64,000 nt of DNA from Peromyscus leucopus (GCF_004664715.2 NC_051070.1:46696456-46760455), one strand, 5' to 3'; positions 1-12,103 are shown, numbered from the stretch's first letter. The notes: generated from the sequence alone by a model not told the origin. Program-made: numbers and translations.

Positions 1-35
1 GTACCTATTTATTACCAGCAAATATGCTAATATAC

Positions 36-230
36 TTTTTTTGTTTTTCGGTTTTTGGTTTGTTTGTTTGTTGTTGTTGTTTGTTTTTTTCGAGACAGGG
101 TTTCTCTGTGTAGCTTTGTGCCTTTCCTGGAACTCGCTTTGGAGACCAGGCTGGCCTTGAACTCACAGAGATCCGCCTGCCTCTGCCTCCCGAGTGCTGG
201 GATTAAAGGCATGCGCCACCGCCGCCCGGC
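36..230 (-). mobile_element. B1 SINE, cricetid type
   Basis: Reverse-strand B1: T-rich tail on the left, then gagacagggtttctctg, the inserted stretch tgtgcctttcctgga, and the 5' end gccgcccggc on the right. It is close to full length and little diverged. Confidence 0.9.
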
Positions 231-334
231 CCAGCTCTGTGGTTTTAAATTCCTTTTTGTTTAGTATCTTTGTAGTTGTGTTACTATTTAAGCTCATTAA
301 GCAAGGACTTTTGTTGGTTCATTGGTTGGGATTT

Positions 335-490
335 TGGTTTGTTTTTCAACACAAGCTCTCTCTCTCTGTAGCCCTGGCCGTCCTGGAACTCAATCTGTAG
401 ACCAGGTTGGCCTTGAACTCAGAACTCAAAGATCTGCCTGCTTCTGCCTCTCTAGTGCTGGGATTAAAGGTGTGCACCACCACGGCCTAG
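335..490 (-). mobile_element. B1 SINE, older copy
   Basis: Reverse-strand B1 with recognisable gtagccctggccgtcctgg and gtgctgggattaaagg blocks. It is more diverged than the copy at 36-230 and has a CT-rich tail. Confidence 0.8.
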
Positions 491-1000
491 CTAGTCTGAG
501 CTCTTGTCTTTCCAGCTTCCTGCTCAAGGGGCAGGACTATAGTTCCCCACCTTCTCTGAAACCAATAGATGCCTGAGGCACCCTGGAGGATCCTGCCCTC
601 TTCTACCTGAAGCCAGATGAGTGCATCATCCCATTGGGCAGGATGATAATGAACACAATCCACAAACTGACTGCTCTCCAGCCTTCCATGTGTTTACTTC
701 CTAGCTACACAGACTATACTCACTTCCAGACAGACTGAGCAGGCCCAGGAGAACCATAGCCACACTGCCAGTGAGGACCAATCTTCAAAGCCTCACTCTG
801 ATGCTCCAAGAGTAAGAGCAGAGGTATTCATGGGATAGGAATGCAACTGCCCTATCAAAATGTGGGAAACCAGAATTAGCTCAGGACACAGAGACCTGCT
901 ACCTATTATCACCCACCTGGGCTGCCCCTGTGATATGGCATGTTTTCACCATGGTCTACTAGCCTGTGGTGCTTTTAAGGCCTTGTGAAACTTTTAATTA
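491..1000. other. Intergenic stretch, nothing recognised
   Basis: About 500 bp of ordinary-composition DNA between a B1 and an L1-like repeat. I see no gene, RNA or known repeat. Confidence 0.5.
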
Positions 1001-1284
1001 AGAAGTGGGCCCTGGTGGGAAGAAGTTAGGCCACTGGGAGTGTGCTCTTGAACGGAATCTGGGACACCCCCATCTCCTCCTCCATCTCTGCTTCCTGGCC
1101 ACCACGAGATGAATCCTGCTGTCTTTGCTCCCGCCATGATGTGCAGCCTTCCCACAGGCTCCAAATAACAGAAGCAACCAACCCTGAGCTGAAACCTCCA
1201 GAAATATGAATCAAAGTAAACTCCCCTCTTTGCAAGCTGGTTCCCCCCGGGTATTGTTACAGCAGTGAAAAGCTGACTAGGCAG
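1001..1284. mobile_element. L1-like 3' end repeat
   Basis: The sequence resembles rodent L1 3' terminal repeats that end in a 'cagtgaaaagctgactagg' type motif. It has a weak relation to the interrupted element at 26.5-27.2 kb. The family name is tentative. Confidence 0.5.
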
Positions 1285-1505
1285 TGAACTAGTAAGACCC
1301 TACGGATGGTGTGAAGGCAAGCTCAGATAACATGCCAATCAAGAGGCAGATGGGTGATGCGGAGACAGACGTACAAGTAGAAGCAAAACTGGCCAAAAGC
1401 AGCAGAGAAACAATCAATTCACTTCCGCTATCTGAATAACAAGAATTATTTACATAAGATATGTTTTTAATACGTAGCTTTGCTACACCTTATAGTATTA
1501 AAAGC

Positions 1506-1673
1506 AGCTCAGTGTGGTGGTACACATTTTTAATCCCAGCCCTTGAGTGGACAGAAGCAGGGGAATGGATCTCTTTGAGTTCAAAGCTAGCTGGTCTTCA
1601 AAGCAGTTCCAGGACAGTTAGGGTTGTTATACAGAGAAACCGTGTCTCAGGGAAACAAACAAACAAAAAAAAA
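1506..1673 (+). mobile_element. B1 SINE, diverged
   Basis: Plus-strand B1 with ttttaatcccagc, gagttcaaagctagc and a terminal aaacaaacaaac A-rich tail. Confidence 0.75.
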
Positions 1674-1861
1674 CAGCTCAAAGGCAAAGATAAACACAAA
1701 CAGCCCACAAAATTTCAGTAGACAAGACACACAGTCATTGTTTTGTATGTCTCAATATCTTTCATAATTTGTTCTGGAAAGGTTGCTTAATGTGACTGTA
1801 TTTAATTTTGCAGAGAATACATTTTATGTATAGAAAATGGTTTCTACTTAGATTACGGATT

Positions 1862-2039
1862 GTCTTCCAGCTTTTTTTTTCCCCCCCACATTTGCAGCAG
1901 CTTAGTTACAGGAAAAATGTGAAGAGTACAGAAGAACTTCCCACAGCTAATGTACGCAAGAATCACTTGAGAATCTTGATTAAATGAAGGTCCCAGGTAG
2001 AGTGTGCGGGTTATGTTTCCCTAGTATGTCCTGGGTGAT
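1862..2039 (+). repeat. Left arm of a 178-bp inverted duplication
   Basis: The reverse complement of this block reappears at 2842-3018. Outside the T/C run at its left end, I count about six mismatches and one 3-bp gap in about 140 bp. Similarity stops abruptly at both ends. I do not recognise the unit as a known repeat family. Confidence 0.85.
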
Positions 2040-2540
2040 ACTGCTGAAGATGGTCTACAGACCACCCCCTTAAGTAGCAAGAATCTAGCCAGCACAAGAA
2101 CAGCCAAAAAAAAAAAAAAAATCCTATTGTGATTAAAGTTTGGGGCGGTTGACACTATCAAATGAGGTGAATTAAAAGGTTGAAAGAATGTAGTGCCAGG
2201 ATCAGGATCAGTCACTGGAGTCATCATTTTGCCCACAGAAAAAAAAGTAGCTAAGAAAGTCCCTGCCAGCAAGCTACTTCGTCCGTTCTCTACAGTAGAA
2301 ACAGTGGAACAGGAAGCCTGTGCAGGGACCGTCTCTGTCTTGGAGACGGTTGGTCATCTGTTGTTGTTGATGTTGGGCTTCAAGAACGTGCATGTCATCA
2401 TCCTCCGAGGGCATGGAGTTTCTGCCTTCCTGTTGGATGGGCTGTCTCTATAGCCTGTGTCCTGAATCATTCAGGCAAAGAGCAAACATCTTGTGTCAAT
2501 CAATTCTATGACTACAAATGAAAAAAATATATATATATCC

Positions 2541-2690
2541 TGGGCAAGATAGACATGGTGGCACACATCTTTAATTCCAGAGTTGGGCAGGAGGATCTCA
2601 GTGAGTTCAAAGCCAGTCTGATCTGTGAAGTTCTAGGCCAGCCAGGGCTCCATAGAGAGACTTTGTCTCAAACCAACAAAGAACAATAAT
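2541..2690 (+). mobile_element. B1 SINE flanked by TA repeats
   Basis: Diverged plus-strand B1 (catggtggcacacatcttt, gagttcaaagccagtctg). It lies in the spacer of the inverted duplication, with a short TA run before it and a TA/TATG microsatellite after it. Confidence 0.7.
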
Positions 2691-2695
2691 AACAA

Positions 2696-2707
2696 ATATA
2701 TGTATAT

Positions 2708-2743
<36 letters not shown>

Positions 2744-2747
2744 TTGA
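2696..2747. repeat. TA-rich microsatellite
   Basis: Interrupted (TA)n with TG variants, directly after the B1 tail. Confidence 0.85.
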
Positions 2748-2789
2748 TATTTGAGCCTAATGGCACTCTTACATTATGCAATAGGATAT

Positions 2790-2811
2790 TTATTTGTTTG
2801 TTTGTTTGTTT
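2790..2811. repeat. TTTG microsatellite
   Basis: About five units of TTTG. Confidence 0.8.
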
Positions 2812-2841
2812 TCCTGCTGTTGTGCTGGCAAATGCTGGAGC

Positions 2842-3018
2842 ATCACCCAGGACATACTAGGGAAACAGAACCCACACACTCTACCTGGGACATTCATTTA
2901 ATCAAGATTCTCAAGTGATTCTTGTGTATATTAGCTGTGGGAAGTTCTTCTGTACTCTTCACATTTTTCCTGTAACTATGCTGCAAATGTACAGAAGAAG
3001 AAAAAAAAGCTGGAAGAC
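2842..3018 (-). repeat. Right arm of the inverted duplication
   Basis: Inverted partner of 1862-2039 across an 802-bp spacer that contains a B1 and TA repeats. It shares the gtcttccag end, the ttgcagc and ggaaaaatgtgaagagtac blocks, and the terminal gtatgtcctgggtgat end. Confidence 0.85.
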
Positions 3019-3849
3019 TTTATGAGCTGTATCACGAACATTTACGAGTTTGCTGCCCCTCTTCAGTCTTTTCTCCTCCACTCATCCAAAGGTGAACAAT
3101 GAAGAAACCATCTTTTCTGGAACTCTGGAATAGCTCCATACAACACTTTCAGTAATGTAGAACATTCCCCTGAGGTCAACAGCCAGAAGACACAAACAAG
3201 TAGACCAATGGACTTTGCAAATAGGTTTCTACCAGAAATGGCCATATTTTAGAAAGCCCTGACGTGTTAGGCACTGGGGGAAAGGTTTACCAGATAGAAT
3301 AGAGACTGGTTATATATGAACACGTGTTTTAGAAAGGCTTTAGGGATGTATAATTTGAACACTATAAAATTTACCCACTTTGTGTATGATTTGATGAAGT
3401 TCAGTAAACTCAGAGTCGGTGAACCAGAACCTCGGGCCTGAGTCAGCCAGCGTCTTTACTTTATACCTGTTGGTTCTCAGTCTCCCCTCGGTCTCAAACT
3501 CCAGGTTTACCTTTCTCAGGAACCTCACATAAACTGAACCGTACAACATGTAGCCTTTCGCAGGGAAGGGGGGGGGGGCGCAGCTTTCTTCATTTCGTAC
3601 AGTGCTTGTGAATCTCACTCATGTTGATGTGTTTTTATAATCCATCCTTGTTACTGCTGAGTACGACGACACAGCATGACTGTATCCCTTTCTCTGCCCA
3701 CTCATCTGTTGATTGACATTTGGAACATTGATGAATAATGCTGGTATCAGCATTCATACACAATTCTTTGTTGGATATGCATTTTAATTTCTCTTGACTT
3801 TATGTACAAAAAAGAGAATTACTGGACTGTATAGTAAATGTATACTTCA

Positions 3850-4008
3850 TTTTTTTTTTTTTTTTTGAGTCTGTGTCTCACTGTGCAGCCTTTGGTGGGC
3901 TAGAACTTACTGTGTAGACCAGGCTGGCACCACACTCAGAGAATCAGTCTGTTTCTGCCTCTACCTCCCAAATGCTGGGATTAAAGCTGTGTAAGACCTC
4001 GCCTAGCT
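3850..4008 (-). mobile_element. B1 SINE inserted in old L1
   Basis: Reverse-strand B1 with a T18 tail at left and the aatgctgggattaaagc block near its right end. Confidence 0.8.
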
Positions 4009-4339
4009 TTAAATTTTTAGTAGCTTTCTAAAGAGATTGAACCATTTTTTAATTCACACACCTGCTGTGTGAGGGCTCCCGCAGGTCATCATCTCTCCAA
4101 CACTTGGTGCTTTTTGTTTTTTCTTCTTCCCTTACACAGGGCATCTACTGCTCTCTCACTATGGTTTGATGTGCATTTCCCTCACAAATGAGATAAGCAT
4201 CTTCCCCCAAGCTTTTGTTTGCTTGTTTTCACTTTGCTTTCATGAATCTTCTGGTGATGGATCTTCTTTTAATGTCCTATTTAAGAAACCATTGCCTACC
4301 CCAAGTTCCTCCTATTAGCTTTTCCTAGAAGCCTCTGTC

Positions 4340-4725
4340 CTGGTTCACCTTCTGTTAGGGTAGAATATCATGGTCAAAAGAGAGCTGGGTAAGGAAGGGG
4401 TGTGTTTGGCTTATAGGTCCACATCACGGTCCATCATTAAGGGAGTCAAGCTAGGAATTCAAGGAAGAAACCCGGAGGCAGGCACTGAAGCAGAGCCCAT
4501 GGTGGGCTGATGTTTTCTGGCTGGATTCCACCAACGATTCTTCTACAACCCGGACCACCTGCGCAGGAGTTGTTGCACCGCCCACAGTAGGCGGGGCCCT
4601 CCTCCATCAGTCAGCAATCAAGAAAATCCCCACGGAGGTGCCTACAGACTAATTGGAAGGAGGCAATTCCTCAAATGAGGCTCTGTTTTCCCAGGTGTGT
4701 CTAGTCTGTGTCAAGTTGACTAAAC
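4340..4725. mobile_element. L1-like (Lx-type) 3' end repeat
   Basis: It matches the rodent interspersed element whose ends read near 'atcatggtcaaaagagagct' and 'gtgtcaagttgac'. A second copy is at 14434-14780. The Lx name is from memory and tentative. Confidence 0.55.
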
Positions 4726-5239
4726 AGAAGAGCCTTATGGTTTGATCTCATATTCAGATCTGTGATACAGTGTAGTTTTGTTTGTGTGTCTAGTACACAT
4801 GACGAATCTAAATAAATGAAAAAAAAAGAAAGAAAAAGGTAAAGACATGGCGGCTCCTAGGTAGGGTGGAGGAGAAGGTTTATTGTAGATATGAGGGAGA
4901 AAACAGCCAGAGGAAGAGACATCTGGGAGCATCCAGAGTGAACGTGACCCTGAGCCAGGCCGTGTGGGGAGGAGATGGGAGTCAAGAGACCAGGAGAGCA
5001 AAGGGAGACAAAAATGTCTAGGTAACCAACATGGCTGGAAGAGCAACTGGAGGAAGAGCAGGGCTGGAAAAATTGAGGGTAGGGGGCGCGGTCTGCCAGC
5101 CTTACCCTGAAACAGGTAGGGATTGAAGGATTCTGGGAGAACCTGGCGGCCAGGTCTGCTTTGTTATGTCAAATAGGTATCTTAGCCATTTGTCCGGGGT
5201 TTGAGACCTAACCTCAAGTATGTCATTCTTGTTATTATA
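4726..5239. other. Unassigned, possibly repeat-derived
   Basis: This stretch contains an A-rich run (aaaaaaaaagaaagaaaaagg) followed by purine-rich DNA. It lies between parts of an interrupted L1, so it is probably another insertion. I cannot name a family. Confidence 0.35.
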
Positions 5240-5460
5240 AAAGTAGTTATTAATTTTCCCAGAATATTTTCCTCCATTGTACTCATTTCAAGATTGACCA
5301 CAAATATAGCAGTTATTTCTAGATGCTAGTTTTTTACCATTGATTTATACACCAATCCTTTCTGCCAAAACTACAAGTATTTGATTATTATAAAGTATTG
5401 AAATTGAATAGCATATAGATCCTCTAACTTTGTTGTTCTTTTTTTGAAGCTATTTTGTAA

Positions 5461-8400
5461 TATTAACTACTTCAGTTTTTCATAGTAGGATGAAAAGAGG
5501 AAAAGCATCATGTTATTATTGTTGTTTTTTTTTTCACTATAACCTTTATCTTATAGAAACAATTTGGTATTCTTTTTTTTTTTTTTTCTTTTTTCTGAGA
5601 GGTCAGAATTCAATCTGACTTAAACAAAAAAGGTTGTCAACCATCTCAAGTATAGAAAGTTGACCTTAGGGTACAATAGGCACTGAATGGGGTACACTTT
5701 CCTTCCCTTCTACATGCTACCCCAGCTTGCATTTCCACTAGAACTTAGCCCAGAACAACAGAGATGCAAATCCTGTGTCTATCGATAACCAAGCGTATGA
5801 TCTCAGGCAAACGGCTGACCTCAGTGAGCTTCCTTTCTGTGCTGGAAAAAGCAGGGGAGAGCATCTCACCTAGGGCGCTGTTGCAGCCAGCAAATGTGGT
5901 GTGCCAGGGAGGTGAACAGGTCCATCCTGACCGTTTATGAATGCGTAAATAAATACAGGGAAGAGTGGGTAATTAAACGAAATCAGAGAATGAACTAATG
6001 ATACTCCGAGGCTATGCGAGAGCAAAGAGTTCATCTCCAGTCTCCCAGAAGCATTTGTGATAAGTCAGTCTTCTAGATTCAGCTGGCCTCCAGCACAAGA
6101 TAGAAAGGGTAAGGGGCACTTCACTCTCAGGTGTCCTGGTTAAGATTCTAGAATTTAAGGATCAGCTTTTCTCTTTCTTGGGTTCCATTTAGTACCCTTG
6201 CAGCTTAGTACTTTATCTTCTGATTAAGAAATCATTTAGCCAACAACAACAACAACCAAATACTAAATGCTCAATTAATTTGAATTTTGAGTAAACAAAG
6301 AACAATTTTTAGTGTAAGTATATCCCATGCAATATTTGGGACATACTTATATTAAAATATTACACTAAATATCACATGGAAATATAGTTAGCTATGCTGA
6401 ATATCAATAATTAAAATCTAACGGCCTGAACTGTCTTTTATTTACATTTGTTTTAGAGAACCCTGCATACTATAAACATAAGTAAAACAAATAATAAATG
6501 TAGCAAAGAAATCCATCAATATTCTGGCAATGCATTTTGAGTCTTTTGTACTATTATTAATTATATTATATATAATATATAGTATAAAAATCCTAGCTAT
6601 AATAACATAATTATTGATTGAGCTGAAACAAGGCAAAACAAATTGATGCATACGAAGTACATAATATTCGATGGTCATTTTGGTTTCTATTACTAATCTA
6701 AACATTTCCGGTACCTCAGAAATCACATAGACATGACAATAATAAATTCAGTCAGGTATGCTATTTTGCCATTTATTAGCTCTGGGAAAACTGTGCCTTA
6801 TTATGTATCTTCCCACTTGTGACCATTCTGCTCGATGGGCAGTTATAGCACATTTTACTCACCAGCTCTTAGCTCCTTTGCTGAATGTTCAGTGGTTGGA
6901 TTTGTGGGCTGTGCGTCTCCACTGATCTGGATTAAACAGCACACTTGCTGTCCTTGAGCTGGTTTCAAGGAAGCTTGGCTGTCAGGGCCCTGCTGAAGAA
7001 GCAAGGTCCAGGTCACTGGTGAGTGAGGACAGTACGACATGTGTGCAGGTGACCACAGAGTATGGAAGCGGGTGTCAGATCCCCTGGAACTGGATGTTCA
7101 GGCAGCATGAGAGGGAACAGAGCCAGCCAAGTCCTCAGGCGCACAACAAGGAAGGCCTTCCCTACTCACTGGCCTGAAATCTTCTCAGGGATAGGGCTAG
7201 GGAGCACAGACGGGCAGGAGACACTGTAAATGAGAGCCGCGAAGTCCTTCACACATTGACTGGTGGCTGAGACTGAGCCTAAAGCCCTACCAGGAAGTGC
7301 AATTGAAATTATGTCTGGAAAGGGACAAGAAATCACCAAATCTAGACACAGCATTGCCCAGAAGAGCAGACTCCGAAGAACAAAGGCCAATGGTTTGCTT
7401 GTGTAGTTGACTGGTTGTTGCCTGGCTCTGCATTCCCAGGGGACAACATTAAAAGAGACCATCCACTGCCTGCTCCTGCTGGAGTAGTACAATATCCCTT
7501 CCTTCCCGGTGCCCTTTGCCTCTAATCTGCAGGGAGCCAGGTGCCTCGCCCTGCAGCCAGGCTTCTCCTTGCCCTGCCCTGCTCTGCCCTGCATCGCTAC
7601 CTCTCCAGCTTCCTCTGCAGAGCCCTACCCATTCCCACTGTCCATCTGCTTCAGTTACACCCAGAGGGGACAGGAGCTCCTGTGCTGTCCCATAGGCGTT
7701 GACACTGAACCTTCTGCCTGCACCCCTCCCCTCCCCTCCCTGCTTCTGATGGAACAACAGAAACCTTCAGGACCCGGCATAGATCATCAAGAAAGCAAAG
7801 GACACCGCATGAGGATTTAGGAAAAGAGGCCCCCTTATACACCACTGACTACAGAAAGCAATATGGAGGTTCCTCAGAAAAACTAAAAGTAACTACTGTA
7901 CGGTCAGAAGTCAATGGATTGTTCACTTATGGAACTGAAAACAAAGTCTCGAAAGAAGTTTCTAGGCCCAGCCTATCCTGGCTCCTGAGGCACAACAATG
8001 ACCTTCTACCATAGTGTGAGCATTAAATTAAATGGCCTTTTAAAAGAGGTTTCACCAGCTATGAATTCTGTTTGAATAATAAAAGTGGTCCTCACCTATG
8101 AAGCTATTAAGCAATAGCCATTCACTTAAAAGTATGCCTCGGCCAATAAGAACTGTTTCCGAATCTTCCCTTTGCATAAAGTTGAGTCGGGATCATTAGT
8201 TGGGAAATAATTACATGGTACAGGGCACTCAACCCACAGGAGTCTCTGCTTTGTTTTGATTTTTTTAATCAACCCTTTGACAGGAAGTTGGTTTTCACCC
8301 AGGTAACTGTTGCAAAATATTTATCCAGGTAAGAAAACTATCATTCAGCCAATCAGAAGCCTTTCTGTGGTGAGACTTTATCCACCTCATTACCGTATAG

Positions 8401-9066
8401 TACGCTGGCCATCTAATTACCTTCAGGATGGAACGCATCCTGTTTCCACTTGCTCAAACTCTCTGGCATGCCCTTCGGCTTTCCAGAGCTGGTTGAGAAG
8501 TCTGGGGCAACAGGTAAACAGGAGGCACATCTCTCTCAAAATCTTTCTTGGAGCATACTGTGGCACAGGCAAAACTTAAACCACCCGGAGGGCTTAGTCA
8601 CGCCCCCTCACTTGGGGATGGTGGTTGTTCATTCAGAAAATAAACACTTAGGGTGAGCAGGAAAACCTGGCCATGGAGAAAGAAAGTGGCTCCAGCCTTG
8701 GTACATTAACCAGTGCCCCCGGGCTCACACCTGTATGCCCTCCTCTCCACACCCGCCTCGAGAACTGCAGACCAACAACAAACAGCAGACCACTAACGCC
8801 ATCAGAATCTCTGATAAGCTCATCTTCCACCCCTTGGCAGGACGTAATGAGCAGAAAATGGGCTTGGTGTTCTAAGTGGCTGTTTTTAAGAACTTGCTCT
8901 GCCTCTTTGCGGCGGTGCGTTACTCAACAAGCTTGTGTTGTGTGTAATGAGAGGATAATAATATTGTGTACCTAACACAAGACAGTGTGTTACAGCACAG
9001 GGCACAGCTGTCTAGTACAAAACCAAATACTGGCTTTCTTCCCTCTTTTTCCTACCTGTCGCTGAA
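5461..9066. other. Intergenic DNA with few recognisable repeats
   Basis: T-rich runs lie at 5520-5590 and an AT-rich block at 6300-6720. A short L1-like piece (caatatggaggttcctcag) is at about 7850-7930. CT-rich DNA is at 7550-7740. The open frames of 89-142 codons in 7166-7594 and 8310-8579 show no protein-like features. Confidence 0.5.
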
Positions 9067-9074
9067 CTCTAGAA

Positions 9075-9264
9075 CATTGGTTCTCAACCTGTGGGTCACG
9101 ACCCATTCAGGGTCACATATCAGATACCCTGCATATCAGGTGTTTGCATTACAATTCATAACAGTCTCAAAATTACAGTTCTAAAGTAACAACCAAAGAA
9201 ATTTTATGATTGGGGGTCATCACAACATAAGGGATGGAAACATTAGGTAGATTGAGAACCACTG
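9075..9264 (+). mobile_element. URR1-like hAT DNA transposon relic
   Basis: Terminal inverted repeats cattggttctcaacc and ggtagattgagaaccactg match the hAT-Charlie URR1 ends. The flanks are an 8-bp target duplication, ctctagaa (9067-9074) and ctctagat (9265-9272), with one mismatch. It is non-autonomous with no transposase. Confidence 0.85.
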
Positions 9265-9404
9265 CTCTAGATATAGACTGTACAGATACCCAGAGAAGGA
9301 GAGCATCCTGAAGGAGCAACCAGCCCCAAGTATGATCTGCAAATCCAGATTCCTGCAAGGTCTAAGATGAGAGTGTATTTTGTTTTGTTTTCTGTTTGTG
9401 AGTG

Positions 9405-9528
9405 TATGTTTTGGGAAGGGTTTCGTCTAGCCTTGGCTGGCATTGAACAGACTATGTAGCAAAGGATGACCTTGAACTCCCGATTCTCCTGCCTCCACCT
9501 CCCAAGTGCTGGAGTTTCAGGTGTTTCC
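9405..9528 (-). mobile_element. B1-related SINE remnant
   Basis: Reverse-strand remnant with ccttgaactcccgattctcc and cctcccaagtgctgg. It is the left part of a block that recurs near 10.4-10.7 kb. Confidence 0.65.
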
Positions 9529-9789
9529 GCTGACAAGTTGACATTATTAGACATGCTCAGTGTGTGTACATTGGAGGAATGAAACAAGAGAACGTGCCGT
9601 AGAAAGGGGATTAGATACATGAGCACGTGGCCCAGTGTTACTGAAACCTAAGGGGGTTTTGTTTGGTTGGTTTTTGTTTTTTGGAAATACAGAAAGTCAA
9701 GGCATTCATTTGACCGTTTCCAGTTTTAAAATCTGTGTTAAATTAACATTTGAAACATGTTTTACAAGTCAAAAACCACACTATCACCT

Positions 9790-9925
9790 TTATGAGACGG
9801 CTCAGTGGCTAAAGGCACTCCTGCCAAGTCCGATGCCCTGCCCTTGATTCCTGGACCCACACAGGTGGAGACGAGAACCTTCTCCCACCAGCTGTCCACC
9901 TGCGCGAGGCTTGTCATGAGCTCGG
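9790..9925 (+). mobile_element. B3 (B2-family) SINE
   Basis: Plus-strand tRNA-derived SINE: gacggctcagtggctaaagg box A/B region, ggacccacacaggtgg, and the gagaaccttctcccaccagc block. Confidence 0.75.
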
Positions 9926-10430
9926 GAGAGGGGGGGCGGGAGAAAGAAGAGAGAATTTAAGTAAATAAACGTGATTTTAAGAAAATATGTTTCAATTTGC
10001 AATCTCCGTTAAAAATAAAAAAATGTAAACAGAGCCACACGCCGCATAGTAAGCTGGACTTGAACATGAGTGCAGCTTCTGTGACACCTGTGTCGTTTCC
10101 CATGCTCTGCAAGCCCACACGCAAGCCTGATGACCACAGATAGCTGACCTCTAATGAGCTCTTGCAGACTGGCCGCCTTGCTTCGCTAATCCCCCGGCTC
10201 CAGCGCCACGGGTGTTAGTAATTACGATCGCTATCTCACGGACCGGGAGCGTTTTTCCCAAGATCATCTCTTCGTTAACAGGTAGAGTTGAGATCAGCTC
10301 TCTGTTTTCCAGATCCCGGGTACCTGAGCACCAGCCCACGTCTAGCTGGGAAAGCTCAAAAGCTCAGTGAGAGCTGACAAAGGAGGAACCTGTCCACACA
10401 ATGACACAGTTGTTTAAACTGACTTTGAAT

Positions 10431-10517
10431 TGACTGTGGAGCTGAGGATGACCTGGAACTCCTGATCCTCCTGCTTCCACCTCCCACATGCTGGAACTAC
10501 AGACGTGCCCGTCTGGC
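10431..10517 (-). mobile_element. B1-related SINE remnant
   Basis: Reverse-strand fragment (gacctggaactcctgatcc, cctcccacatgctgg) followed by DNA that resembles the flank of the remnant at 9405-9528. Confidence 0.6.
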
Positions 10518-11847
10518 TCAGAGGATGTCCTGTGTGTATGTAGGGCTAGGAACTGGGAGAATGTGCTCCATGAAGAGGGGCCTCTGAGAGTATTACCAGC
10601 ACACAGACATCTGGCCTAGTGATACTGAAGCCTCAGTTCTTTTGAGAAATAAGAAATCAAGGCGTTCGCTCAAGAGTTCTTATCACCGTGGGTACTGGGC
10701 ATGGGTTCCTAGGTGTCAAGTGTTTCTCCGCCTGAAAACAGGGCGTTTTCTACTGACCGCCTTTAGCTGTCGGCTCTCAGGCTTCTGCAAGCTCGCCCGG
10801 AAGATGGCTTCCCGTGTGCTCAGCCGGTAAACACAGAGAAGCCTACACTTAGGAAAATTGGGGTCAATATTTGTTATGGTCATACAGTCCTGAAGACTAA
10901 CAGGATGTGGGCACCGAGGCAGTCAACAGAGTACGACACACCTCCCACATGCCCTGGGGGCCACACCCTGGTCTGCCCACCACCACTGTCGGCCTGGAAC
11001 ACTGAGGTGAGGATTAGGAGGTGGATGGCACTTGTGACTCCCACAAGGCTGAAGCCGGCAAGTGCTGTAGGCATAGCCTACTTCCGGATGAGGCTAGCCC
11101 GCGCTGCCAACAAATCATCCACAGAGAATTAAAACAACAAACAGCACCCAGACCAGCTGTTCTCTGACCCACCCCCACTTGGGCTGAGTGGTCTTGGCAG
11201 GACTCTGCCTGAGCAAACTGGTCCAGTCTAATTTATGGGGCCAGCTATGCCGTGAAAGTCAAGTGTAACTCATGACTGGAAATGAAGAGAAGTCTGTCAG
11301 GGTGTGTAGATCTTGCCAACCCCAAACTCTGACTTTATGTTAGTGAAAGGAAAATTTAAACTTCCTCACAGGCCAGTATGAATTTAGACAAGCCTGGACT
11401 TTAATTCTTTGGATTTAGACAAGCCTGGACTTAAATTCCAGAGTTTTTCAAGTTATTTTTGAATTATTGGACTCATCTGTATCTCACACTCCTTAGTCAT
11501 CAAATATGAAAAAGATCCTGTTCGGGAGACTAAACAAATGAACTGGGTCCCTTTTCACTTCTCAAGCACAAGAAATACTGCCAAACATCCTATATTTAAA
11601 ATACTTGAAATCAAGACCAACTCATATCAATGTATTGTAATTCTAATGGGTGGGGTTGTCCATATTTTCTATAGTGAACAACACAAGCCTGTCTTACAGC
11701 GCTAGGAACTTGACCTTTCTGTTTCAAGTAATAACTATGCATAAAACAGATAAATCAGCAATACTAGTATTACCCTAATTTATATTACTAGCCCAAGAAA
11801 TGTGCTCATGAGAATTAACTTCTTACAATTTATTTCAGTCTCTCTGT
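10518..11847. other. Intergenic stretch
   Basis: No gene recognised. A 31-bp tandem duplication lies at 11381-11441. The segment 10600-10700 resembles 9610-9720. Confidence 0.5.
11381..11441 (+). repeat. Two-copy tandem repeat, 31-bp period
   Basis: The block atttagacaagcctggact occurs twice, at about 11382 and 11413, with nearly the same flank. Confidence 0.85.
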
Positions 11848-12072
11848 CAGTGGCTCTCAACCTTCTTAATGCTGAGGTCCTTTAATACAGTTCCTCATGG
11901 TGTGGTAACCCCCAGCCATAAAATTTATTTTCATGGCTACTTCATAACTGCAATTTTTCTAGTTATGAATTGTACTATAAATTTCTGATATGTAGGATAT
12001 TTGATATTCTACCCCTGTGAAAGGGTTATTCAACCCCCAAAGAAGTCAAAACTCACAGGTTGAGAACCACTG
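11848..12072 (-). mobile_element. URR1-like hAT DNA transposon relic
   Basis: Ends cagtggctctcaacc and ggttgagaaccactg form the terminal inverted repeats. The interior (cccccagccataaaat) is the reverse complement of the same family as at 9075-9264. The 8-bp flanks no longer match. Confidence 0.8.
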
Positions 12073-12103
12073 CACTAGGGGAAGAGGAGGGACTAGTGTG
12101 ATG

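Larger units (their letters stand above)
3340..5460 (-). mobile_element. Old L1 3' region, interrupted
   Basis: Three pieces (about 3340-3846, 4010-4330 and 5240-5460) follow the order of an ancient mammalian L1 3' end read on the minus strand. Recognisable blocks are gatgaataatgctggtatc, gagattgaaccatttttta, aagaaaccattgcctacccc and tcctctaactttgttgttc. A B1 and a second L1-like element interrupt it. There is no intact ORF2. Confidence 0.6.
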
